Part shown: positions 8,020 through 15,524 of the stretch, piece by piece | Numbering within the stretch: the first letter of the stretch is position 1 | Layout: every line of letters begins with the position of its first letter | From: an uncultured Bacilli bacterium | Lineage (GTDB): Bacteria > Bacillota_I > Bacilli_A > RF39 > UBA660 | Direction of reading: 5' to 3' | Assembly: GCA_934086145.1 (NCBI GenBank) | Contig: CAKOHV010000013.1 | Coordinates: 1-46,114, forward strand | DNA length: 46,114 nucleotides | The notes under the pieces: model-generated | Told to the model about the DNA's origin: nothing | Database searches by the model: none | What the model saw: the letters and a program-made list of their open reading frames with translations, nothing else | Position numbers and translations under genes: made by a program

Positions 8020-8041
8020 TAAAAAAAGACCTTTTAGTCTT
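8020..8041 (-). terminator. Intrinsic terminator overlapping the cyclophilin stop codon
   Basis: AAGAC / GTCTT stem with the TAA stop codon in its loop, followed by seven T in minus-strand transcripts. The stem is short (5 bp). Confidence 0.6.
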
Positions 8042-8753
8042 CTTTAATAATTTCAATAAATCTTATGGAATGAATTTTTTGTTCTTTTAATGGTTTATCC
8101 TCTGAATCAGTTGCCACATTAGCAATTTTATCGACAACATCTAAGCCGGCAAATACTTTACCAAATGAAGCATATTTACCATCTAAGTAAGTTGAATCTT
8201 TTTGAACAATAAAGAATTGGCTTGAAGCTGAGTTCATAGTTTCAGATGTTTCAGGACTACCACCACGGCGAGCCATCGAAAGAACACCACGAGTATGTGA
8301 AAGACTATTCTTTACACCATTTTCCTTAAATTCACCTTTTATATTTTTGTCTGATCCCCCAGTTCCGTTACCATTAGGATCACCTGTTTGAATCATAAAA
8401 TCTTTAATAACACGATGGAAGATTAAGCCATCATAGAAATGATTTTTTACTAAAGTCTTAAAATTTTTGATTGTTATTGGCGTATCTTTATTGCTTAGAA
8501 CGGCCAAAATTATATCTCCATTATCCATTTGAATTTTGATTCGATCAGTTTCTTCTTCCGTTTCTTTAAATTTATAGCCGTCTACGACACCTTCTTTGAT
8601 ATCTTCTAACACGATTTTTTCCTCACTTTCGTCATTTTGATTATTTTCCTCTTCTTTGTTTTTGCAACCAATTAATATAGTACTACTTATAAATATTATA
8701 AGAAGAACCATTATACTTTTTGGAATAGCTCTATGACCATTTTTCTTTAACAT
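8034..8753 (-). CDS. Cyclophilin-type peptidyl-prolyl cis-trans isomerase lipoprotein
   Basis: Folding helper at the outer face of the membrane. The N-terminus is a lipoprotein signal: basic start, hydrophobic SIMVLLIIFISSTILIGC with the lipobox cysteine at Cys30. The cyclophilin domain fills residues 70-237 with FHRVIKDFMIQTGDP, the GTG loop, LSMARRGG, and SASSQFFIV, which include the catalytic Arg and Phe/Gln pocket residues. The length (239) fits secreted cyclophilins of Bacillota. An acidic linker (NKEEENNQND) separates lipid anchor and domain. It is transcribed alone; the divergent promoter region is shared with the SOS polymerase. Confidence 0.92.
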   Translation of the reverse strand: MLKKNGHRAIPKSIMVLLIIFISSTILIGCKNKEEENNQNDESEEKIVLEDIKEGVVDGYKFKETEEETDRIKIQMDNGDIILAVLSNKDTPITIKNFKTLVKNHFYDGLIFHRVIKDFMIQTGDPNGNGTGGSDKNIKGEFKENGVKNSLSHTRGVLSMARRGGSPETSETMNSASSQFFIVQKDSTYLDGKYASFGKVFAGLDVVDKIANVATDSEDKPLKEQKIHSIRFIEIIKED

Positions 8754-8848
8754 TTTATCACCTTCATAATCATATCAAATTTTACTAAGTATTTAAAGTC
8801 TTATTTATTATAACTGAGTTCAGGAATATATTTTGGTATTTTTTAACA

Positions 8849-8877
8849 TTGCAATATAATTAATATTTTTTTATAAT
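8849..8877 (+). promoter_or_regulatory. Promoter of the SOS polymerase operon
   Basis: TTGCAA (8849-8854), 17 bp spacer, TATAAT (8872-8877). The predicted start of transcription falls within the SOS box that follows. Confidence 0.75.
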
Positions 8878-8883
8878 GATACC

Positions 8884-8897
8884 AGAACTTTTGTTCG
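8884..8897 (+). promoter_or_regulatory. LexA operator (SOS box)
   Basis: AGAACTTTTGTTCG matches the Bacillus-type consensus CGAAC-N4-GTTCG in all but the first base. It sits just behind the -10 box, where bound LexA would block transcription until DNA damage. Confidence 0.75.
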
Positions 8898-8917
8898 TAC
8901 TTTGTGAGGTGATTTTA

Positions 8918-10189
8918 ATGAATGATAACTTACATCCTAAGCGAAATATTTTAAGTATTGATTTAAAAAGTTTTTTTGCTTCATGTGAATGTGTGGCTAG
9001 AGGACTTGATCCATTTAACTATCCTTTAGTTGTGGCAAATCCTAAACAAGGAAAAGGTGCTATTACATTAGCGGTTACCCCCTTCTTAAAGAAGAAAGGG
9101 ATAAAATCACGTGGTCGTTTATATGAAATACCCGATAATGTTAAGTATGAAATTGTTCAACCAAGAATGAGTTATTACATAGAAATGAGTAAAAAAGTTA
9201 TTTCGGTTTATTTAGATTTTGTAGCCAAAGAAGACTTATATGTTTATTCAATAGATGAATGTTTTTTAGATGTGACATCGTATTTAAAAATGTATGGTAA
9301 AACAGACTTAGAATTAGCTGAAATTATTTTAAATAAAATTACCGAAAAAACTGGACTAACAGCAACATGTGGAATCGGTCCTAATATTTTACTAGCTAAA
9401 GTAGCTATGGACATTGAAGCTAAAAAGTATAAGAACGGGATAGCTAAATGGAATTATCAAGATATCGAAAAGAAGTTATGGTCAATAAAACCACTTAGTA
9501 AAATGTGGGGAATTGGTTCACGAATGGAAAAAAGACTAAATGCCTTGGGAATTTACACAATTGGTGAATTAGCTAATTATAATAAGAACAAGTTACGAAG
9601 TACTTTTGGTATTATTGGTCAAGAATTGTGGGAACATGCTAATGGAATAGATTTAAGTACGATTGGTTCATTAAATAAGACAAAGCCGATAGATAAATCA
9701 TATTCTAATAGTCAAATTCTATTTAAAGATTATAATCAAAATAATATTTTCATCATTATTAGAGAAATGGTCGATGTAGTTAGTAAAAGACTGCGTACTA
9801 GCAATAAACAGGCGGCGGTTGTCGGATTGGCAATTGGTTATTCTAAAACAATTGGCGGAGGATTTTATCATGTCATAAGTCTTGATACACCAACGGACTC
9901 TAGTAAAGAGATTTTAGCAATATGTGAATTACTATTCAACAAGTTTTATAATGGTAGTCCAATTAGGAAAGTTGGGGTTAGCTTAGGCAAACTAAGTACA
10001 AGAGATAGTATTCAGTTAAACCTTTTTGATAACTTAGATAATGTTACTAAGGAATTTAATAAAGATACAACTATTGATTTAATTGCTAATAAATTTGGTA
10101 AAAATAGTATTTTAAGAGCGTCATCTTTGTTAACTGATTCGACCATTAAAGAAAGAAATAAAAAGATTGGGGGTCACAATGCCGAATGA
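8918..10189 (+). CDS. Y-family DNA polymerase (UmuC/UvrX-like)
   Basis: Translesion DNA polymerase, 423 residues, related to YqjW and UvrX of Bacillus. The catalytic acidic residues are in ILSIDLKSFFASCE near the N-terminus and in YSIDECFLDVT; the steric and palm region TATCGIGPNILLAKVAMDIEAKK follows. The helix-hairpin-helix-type thumb (MWGIGSRMEKRLNALGI) and a little-finger domain complete it. ATG 8918 is preceded by GAGGTGA. The stop overlaps the start of the yolD-like gene (ATGA), and the gene lies behind a LexA box, so it should be induced by DNA damage. Confidence 0.93.
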   Translation: MNDNLHPKRNILSIDLKSFFASCECVARGLDPFNYPLVVANPKQGKGAITLAVTPFLKKKGIKSRGRLYEIPDNVKYEIVQPRMSYYIEMSKKVISVYLDFVAKEDLYVYSIDECFLDVTSYLKMYGKTDLELAEIILNKITEKTGLTATCGIGPNILLAKVAMDIEAKKYKNGIAKWNYQDIEKKLWSIKPLSKMWGIGSRMEKRLNALGIYTIGELANYNKNKLRSTFGIIGQELWEHANGIDLSTIGSLNKTKPIDKSYSNSQILFKDYNQNNIFIIIREMVDVVSKRLRTSNKQAAVVGLAIGYSKTIGGGFYHVISLDTPTDSSKEILAICELLFNKFYNGSPIRKVGVSLGKLSTRDSIQLNLFDNLDNVTKEFNKDTTIDLIANKFGKNSILRASSLLTDSTIKERNKKIGGHNAE

Positions 10190-10497
10190 CAAAACGTGAA
10201 TGTGTAAAATGGCAACCATTTAATGCCTTAATCCCAGGTAGCAAAATGGTTAATGATGTTTTAAAAGAAAAGAATAAAATTCCAATGCCTTCGCTATCAG
10301 ATGATCAAATAGCTGATTTGGAAAGTCACTTATTAGAAGCATATTACAATCAAAACGTAATTAAACTTAAATTTTATCGAAATGGAAGGTATTATTTAAA
10401 ACAAGGTCGAATAAAAAAAATAGATAAAAATAATAAAATTATTACTCTAGAAGACGATTATCAAATATTTTTTAAACAAATTATCAATTTTTATTAA
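10186..10497 (+). CDS. YolD-like protein
   Basis: Small protein (103 residues) of the YolD-like family, which is regularly paired with UvrX/YqjW-type polymerases in Bacillota. The motif RECVKWQPFNALIPG at the N-terminus is typical (the family usually has an N-terminal KW.PF.sL), followed by an Sm-like beta-rich segment (VIKLKFYRNGRYYLKQGRI, KIITLEDD). It overlaps the polymerase stop by 4 bp and shares the SOS promoter. The biochemical role of the family is not established; it probably acts with the polymerase. Confidence 0.85.
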   Translation: MTKRECVKWQPFNALIPGSKMVNDVLKEKNKIPMPSLSDDQIADLESHLLEAYYNQNVIKLKFYRNGRYYLKQGRIKKIDKNNKIITLEDDYQIFFKQIINFY

Positions 10498-10504
10498 AAA
10501 AAGC

Positions 10505-10533
10505 TTGCATACGGCTAAAATATATGGTATTAT
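10505..10533 (+). promoter_or_regulatory. Promoter of tRNA-Ala
   Basis: TTGCAT (10505-10510), 17 bp spacer ending TGG, TATTAT (10528-10533); the TGG before TATTAT makes it also an extended -10. Confidence 0.75.
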
Positions 10534-10545
10534 GAGATTGTTCTT

Positions 10546-10622
10546 GGGGAATTAGCTCAGCTGGCTAGAGCACCTGCCCTGCACGCAGGGGGTCGCGGGT
10601 TCGAATCCCACATTCTCCACCA
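10546..10622 (+). tRNA. tRNA-Ala (anticodon UGC)
   Basis: A 77-base cloverleaf with encoded CCA. The acceptor stem pairs GGGGAAT with ATTCTCC and contains the G3:U70 pair that marks alanine tRNA. The D arm is GCTC/GAGC and the anticodon stem CCTGC/GCAGG with loop CCTGCAC (anticodon TGC). The T arm is GCGGG/CCCAC around TTCGAAT. Two oddities: position 33 is C, where nearly all tRNAs have U, and the T stem has a C50-A64 mismatch. It has its own promoter and terminator. Confidence 0.95.
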
Positions 10623-10633
10623 ATGAACAATTT

Positions 10634-10658
10634 ACTCCGAATCTTCGGAGTTTTTTTA
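10634..10658 (+). terminator. Intrinsic terminator of tRNA-Ala
   Basis: ACTCCGA / TCGGAGT stem with a four-base loop and seven T. Confidence 0.9.
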
Positions 10659-10710
10659 TGGCTAGTTAAAATAAGAACACTTTTTTAACGAAGCTAAAGT
10701 CAATATTCAG

Positions 10711-10738
10711 TTGTAATTTAAATAATTAATATTATAAT
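10711..10738 (+). promoter_or_regulatory. Promoter of the unknown gene at 10791
   Basis: TTGTAA (10711-10716), 16 bp spacer, TATAAT (10733-10738). Confidence 0.6.
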
Positions 10739-10790
10739 AAAGGGCTAAGTAATTTAAATATTTATAAATTTAGTGAGGAAAAGAAAAAAT

Positions 10791-11579
10791 ATGGTAAACA
10801 ACGAAAATGATTTACAAGAATTAAGAAAGAATATTAACGAAATGAAACAAGGCGATTTTAATCAAATGGCTTTAATCACCTATTATAGCTTAGGTTCATA
10901 TTTTAAGTCTTTAGTGGCTTTTGGCAGAAAAAATCCAATAACCAAGGATAATCTGCAAATAATAAAGGAAATGTATCAAATTATTATAAAAGAAAGAAAA
11001 TTATTAAATTTTATTCTAAAAAATATTGATGAGATAGATGTTAGTGAGGCTTTAGACGCTATTTATATGCTTGATGAGTTAAATGATGAAACAGTTGCAT
11101 ACTATTATGATGTCATTGAGGATATTGAAGCAGCTTGTTATATAAAGGAAGAACATCGTGGTATCCGTAAGCAAAATAATACCCCTACTCTTTTAGAATC
11201 TGATTCTTATGCTATGAAAATTATGGCTTTAGCGGAAAATGATAATAGTTTACGTGATTTTTTGAAATTTGATGATAATTTCTGGCAAGTTGCTAGTTCT
11301 AAGACTTTAATTAAAGATGAAGAGTTAGGAAATTCAGAAACAAAATATTATGTCAAAGCAATTTTAAATGAGTTTGACTTGGTGACTGATTTTAGAATCG
11401 TAGTTCCTAAAGTAATTAATTTAGAAACAGCTTTAATCGCTATTAAGGTTTATAAAGAAGCTTATAACATATATAAATACATGGGTAAGGTTTATGAACC
11501 ATTTAGTGAAGAGAATGCCTTAAAAGCGCAAGAAGAATTTAAAGAAAATTATTTGTTAAGTAAAGCCAAGAAATTATAA
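10791..11579 (+). CDS. Protein of unknown function, mostly helical
   Basis: A 262-residue cytosolic protein that I do not recognise. It has no signal peptide or membrane segment. The first 120 residues are acidic and helical, with a possible short coiled coil (LRKNINEMKQGD). The segment TPTLLESDSYAMKIMALAENDNSLRDFLKF starts a second part, and the C-terminal third (RIVVPKVINLETALIAIKVYKEAYNIYKYMGKVYEPF) is again helical. GTG at 10773 is an alternative start; ATG 10791 is preferred because GAGGAAA precedes it, although the gap of about 12 bases is long. It has its own promoter and terminator and no operon partner. Confidence 0.7.
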   Translation: MVNNENDLQELRKNINEMKQGDFNQMALITYYSLGSYFKSLVAFGRKNPITKDNLQIIKEMYQIIIKERKLLNFILKNIDEIDVSEALDAIYMLDELNDETVAYYYDVIEDIEAACYIKEEHRGIRKQNNTPTLLESDSYAMKIMALAENDNSLRDFLKFDDNFWQVASSKTLIKDEELGNSETKYYVKAILNEFDLVTDFRIVVPKVINLETALIAIKVYKEAYNIYKYMGKVYEPFSEENALKAQEEFKENYLLSKAKKL

Positions 11580-11591
11580 AAAGTTAATTTA

Positions 11592-11620
11592 GCATCCTAA
11601 ATCCTTAGGATGTTTTTTTA
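11592..11620 (+). terminator. Intrinsic terminator of the gene at 10791
   Basis: CATCCTAA / TTAGGATG stem, four-base loop, seven T. Confidence 0.9.
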
Positions 11621-11763
11621 TAGTAAAAATATTTTTAATTTCCTAAAAATTAACTAAATTGTTTAATGGTTATAGGTATCTTACTAGTTATATAGAGAGG
11701 ACATTAAATAAAATTGTTTCATAAGTACAAGATGTGATATCATAAACAATCCTAGAAAAAAGG

Positions 11764-11791
11764 CAAAAAAAAGAGGAATGTTCAATTCCTC
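11764..11791 (-). terminator. Intrinsic terminator of the rpoBC operon
   Basis: GAGGAAT / ATTCCTC stem with a five-base loop, followed by eight T in minus-strand transcripts, 10 bp beyond the rpoC stop. The 143 bp between 11621 and 11763 holds no feature I can support. Confidence 0.9.
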
Positions 11792-11801
11792 CTTAATATT
11801 A

Positions 11802-14800
11802 CTAACTTAATTGTTCAGCTAATTCATTTTCGACAGATGATTCATCATGTGATTCCATTGCAGCAACTTCCTCTTTAATGTCTTCATCGTCAATAAATTG
11901 TTCTTCTAAGAATTCACTTGGTTCATCACTCATAAATTCTTTTTCTAGTTGCATTTCAATATTACTATATTGTTTTGCACCAGTACCAGCAGGAATTAAT
12001 TTACCAATGATAACATTTTCTTTTAGTCCACGTAATTCATCAGTTTTACCTTTAATTGCAGCTTCTGTTAAAACTCTTGTAGTTTCTTGGAATGATGCAG
12101 CTGATAACCATGAGTCGGTCTCTAATGAGCTCTTAGTTATACCTAACATGATAGGACGGCCTGTTGCAGGTACTCCACCATTTAAGATAACTGGCTTATT
12201 AGCTTCATTGAAGTCATGTAATGATACAGATAGACCTTCAACAAGATCAGTATCTCCACCATCAACGATTTTCATCTTAGAAATCATACGGCGAACGATT
12301 ACTTCGATATGCTTATCAGAAATATCAACACCTTGTGATTTATAAACTTTTTGAATTTCTTTAAGAATATAGCTTTCAGCAGTGATTGGGTCAGTTACAG
12401 CAAGTAATTCTTTTGGACTAACAGAACCTTCTGTTAATTGTTCACCTGCAACAACTTGTTGACCAATTTCAACACGAACTTTAGCATTATATAATGTTGT
12501 ATGTTCACGAGCTTCAACATCGTTTTCAACAACAATCTTGTGTTTTCCATTAGAAGCCTCAATACTAACAACTTTTCCTGAGATTTCAGCTATTGTTGCT
12601 TTAGCTTTTGGATTACGAGCTTCAAATAATTCTTCTACACGTGGAAGACCTTGTGTGATATCGGCATCACCACCATGGGCAACTCCACCAGAGTGGAATG
12701 TACGCATGGTTAATTGGGTACCTGGTTCACCAATTGATTGAGCAGCCATAACACCAACAGCTTCACCTGTTTCAACAAGGTTACCAGTTGCTAGGTTACG
12801 TCCATAACATTTTTGGCAAACACCATATTGGCTCTTACATGTTAAGGCACTTCTAATTTCAACTTTCTTAATACCAGCATTGACAATTTTCTTAGCAATG
12901 TTTTCATTAATCATTTCATTACGATCAATAATTAATTCTTTGGTTTCTGGGTTAATAACTTTAGTAGCTGTGAAACGGCCAATTAAACGATCTTCTAATG
13001 GTTCAACAACAGTTCCACTCTTTTCATCAATGAAGTCACTAACTTCGATACCAGAAATAGCGCCGCAGTCAGCTTCTTTAACGATAATATCTTGCGCAAC
13101 ATCAACTAAACGACGAGTCATGTATCCTGAATCGGCAGTACGAAGAGCTGTATCGGCAGATCCTTTACGAGCACCATGGGTACTTAAGAAGAATTCAGAT
13201 ACGTTTAATCCTTCAATGAAGTTAGATTTAATTGGAATTTCAACTGGTTGACCATTTGGCTTAGCCATACAACCACGCATACCGGCAAGTTGAGTAAAGT
13301 TTCCAGCGTTACCACGAGCTCCAGAATTCATCATCATGAAGATTGGGTTCTTGTGATCGCCACTTGAAATTTCTTTTAACTCAGCTTCAACGTCATCTTT
13401 AGTATTATTCCATACTTGAATAACATTTGAATATCTTTCTTCTTCAGTAATTAAACCTCTTTGATATTGTTTATTAATTTTATCAACTTTAGCTTGACCT
13501 TCAGCAATTTTTTCATCTTTATCTTTAGCTTTTACTATATCAAAGGCTGAAACAGTAATACCAGCAATTGTTGAATATTTAAAACCTAAATCTTTCATTG
13601 CGTCCAAAACAGCTGATGTTTCAGTAGTCTTGTAACGTTTAAAGATTTGAGCAATTATTTGTGATAAATTTTTCTTTACAAATGGATCAACTGGTTTCAT
13701 TTTAGCTATTTCAGCTTTAATATCAGTACCCATACTCAAGAAAAATTTGCTTGGAGTGATATTTTCAATATTCTCTTTACTTGCTTCATTAATATAAGGG
13801 AATGAATCAGGCAAAATTTCATTGAAGATTAATTTACCAGCAGTTGTAACTAAGTATTTATCTTTTTGTTCATCAGTAAATAATTTATATTTAAATGACT
13901 TAACAGGAATAACAATTCTTGTATGTAGAGTTATTTCTCTTCTTTCATAAGCCATTATAGCTTCGTTAGAATTTTTGTAAGCTTTGCCTTCGTTTTCTTC
14001 ACCAGGTTCTTCAATTGATAAGTAGTAGTTTCCTAATACCATATCTTGAGATGGTGTAACGATTGGTTTTCCTGATTTTGGATCAAGGATATTTTGAGCA
14101 CCAAGCATTAATAAACGAGCTTCAGCTTTTGCTTCTTCTGATAATGGAACGTGAACAGCCATTTGGTCACCATCGAAGTCGGCGTTAAATCCGGTACAAA
14201 CTAATGGATGCAAACGAATTGCTTTACCGCCAACTAGTTTTGGTTCGAAGGCTTGGATACCTAAACGGTGAAGTGTTGGAGCACGGTTTAACATTACTGG
14301 ATGTTCAGTAATAGCGTCCTCGACAACGTCCCATACACATTCATCACGACTTTCGATTAATTTTTTAGCTCCTTTAATGTTGTGAGCTAAACCACGTTCA
14401 ACTAAGCCATGAATTACATGTGGTTTAAATAACTCTAAAGCCATTTCTTTTGGAATACCACATTGATACATTTTTAGGTTTGGTCCAACACAAATAACAG
14501 AACGACCAGAGTAATCAACACGTTTTCCTAATAAGTTTTGACGAAAACGTCCTTGTTTACCTTTTAACATACTTGATAATGATTTTAATGGACGATTACC
14601 AGCAGCGGTAATACTTCTTCCACGACGACCATTATCGAATAATGAGTCAACAGCTTCTTGAAGCATACGTTTTTCGTTTTGAACAATGATTGTTGGAGCA
14701 CCAAGTTCTAATAATTTTTTCAAACGATTGTTACGATTGATAATACGACGATATAAGTCATTTAAATCAGATGTAGCAAATCTACCACCATCCAATTGAA

Positions 14801-15524
14801 TCATTGGTCTTAAATCTGGTGGAATTACTGGTAAAGCTTCTAGAATCATCCATTCAGGTTTATTACCAGATTCATCAAAAGCAACTAAGCAATCTAGTCT
14901 TTTAACAAGTCTAATACGTTTTTGACCAGTACAATTTTCTAGTTCTTTTCTTAGTTCTTCGACTTCTTTATGAACGTCAACTTCTTGAAGTAATTCTTTA
15001 ATTGCTTCAGCACCCATACCTACTTTAAATGTATTGCCATATTTTTCATAGTAAGCACGGTATTCTTTATCAGATAGAGTTTGTTTTTTCTCTAAAGGAG
15101 CTTGTCCTGGATCTATTACAACATAGCTAACAAAGTATAAAACTTCTTCCAAGTCTCTTGGAGACATGTCTAGAACTAGGCCCATTTTTGATGGAACGCC
15201 TTTAAAGAACCAAATGTGTGAACATGGAGAAGCTAGTTCAATATGTCCCATACGTTCACGACGTACTTTAGAACTAGTAACTTCTACTCCACATTTATCA
15301 CAGACAACGTTCTTGTATCTTAATCTTTTATATTTACCGCAAGAACATTCAAAATCTTTTGATGGACCAAAGATTTTTTCACAGAATAGTCCATCACGTT
15401 CTGGTTTTAATGTACGATAGTTAATAGTCTCAGGTTTTTTAACTTCACCATAAGACCAACTTCTTATTTTTTCAGGAGATGCAATTCCTATTTTGATACC
15501 TTTAAAGCTATTAGCATCTATCAT
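11802..15524 (-). CDS. rpoC: DNA-directed RNA polymerase subunit beta'
   Basis: Large catalytic subunit of RNA polymerase, 1240 residues, the compact Bacillota size. The N-terminal zinc site has Cys60, Cys62, Cys75 and Cys78 (CSCGKYKR...CDKCG). The Mg2+-binding NADFDGD motif is at 447-453. The second zinc region near residue 890 has CKSQYGVCQKCYG, and the trigger loop carries GEPGTQLTMRTFHSGG. The C-terminus ends with an acidic tail of about 40 residues. Its ATG overlaps the rpoB stop (ATGA), with GGTGA upstream. No truncation or insertion was seen. Confidence 0.98.
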   Translation of the reverse strand: MIDANSFKGIKIGIASPEKIRSWSYGEVKKPETINYRTLKPERDGLFCEKIFGPSKDFECSCGKYKRLRYKNVVCDKCGVEVTSSKVRRERMGHIELASPCSHIWFFKGVPSKMGLVLDMSPRDLEEVLYFVSYVVIDPGQAPLEKKQTLSDKEYRAYYEKYGNTFKVGMGAEAIKELLQEVDVHKEVEELRKELENCTGQKRIRLVKRLDCLVAFDESGNKPEWMILEALPVIPPDLRPMIQLDGGRFATSDLNDLYRRIINRNNRLKKLLELGAPTIIVQNEKRMLQEAVDSLFDNGRRGRSITAAGNRPLKSLSSMLKGKQGRFRQNLLGKRVDYSGRSVICVGPNLKMYQCGIPKEMALELFKPHVIHGLVERGLAHNIKGAKKLIESRDECVWDVVEDAITEHPVMLNRAPTLHRLGIQAFEPKLVGGKAIRLHPLVCTGFNADFDGDQMAVHVPLSEEAKAEARLLMLGAQNILDPKSGKPIVTPSQDMVLGNYYLSIEEPGEENEGKAYKNSNEAIMAYERREITLHTRIVIPVKSFKYKLFTDEQKDKYLVTTAGKLIFNEILPDSFPYINEASKENIENITPSKFFLSMGTDIKAEIAKMKPVDPFVKKNLSQIIAQIFKRYKTTETSAVLDAMKDLGFKYSTIAGITVSAFDIVKAKDKDEKIAEGQAKVDKINKQYQRGLITEEERYSNVIQVWNNTKDDVEAELKEISSGDHKNPIFMMMNSGARGNAGNFTQLAGMRGCMAKPNGQPVEIPIKSNFIEGLNVSEFFLSTHGARKGSADTALRTADSGYMTRRLVDVAQDIIVKEADCGAISGIEVSDFIDEKSGTVVEPLEDRLIGRFTATKVINPETKELIIDRNEMINENIAKKIVNAGIKKVEIRSALTCKSQYGVCQKCYGRNLATGNLVETGEAVGVMAAQSIGEPGTQLTMRTFHSGGVAHGGDADITQGLPRVEELFEARNPKAKATIAEISGKVVSIEASNGKHKIVVENDVEAREHTTLYNAKVRVEIGQQVVAGEQLTEGSVSPKELLAVTDPITAESYILKEIQKVYKSQGVDISDKHIEVIVRRMISKMKIVDGGDTDLVEGLSVSLHDFNEANKPVILNGGVPATGRPIMLGITKSSLETDSWLSAASFQETTRVLTEAAIKGKTDELRGLKENVIIGKLIPAGTGAKQYSNIEMQLEKEFMSDEPSEFLEEQFIDDEDIKEEVAAMESHDESSVENELAEQLS

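Noticed and set aside
11878..15420. Long frames on the plus strand opposite rpoC
   Set aside because: They are antisense to a well-conserved gene, have no ribosome binding sites, and their sequence follows from the rpoC codons.
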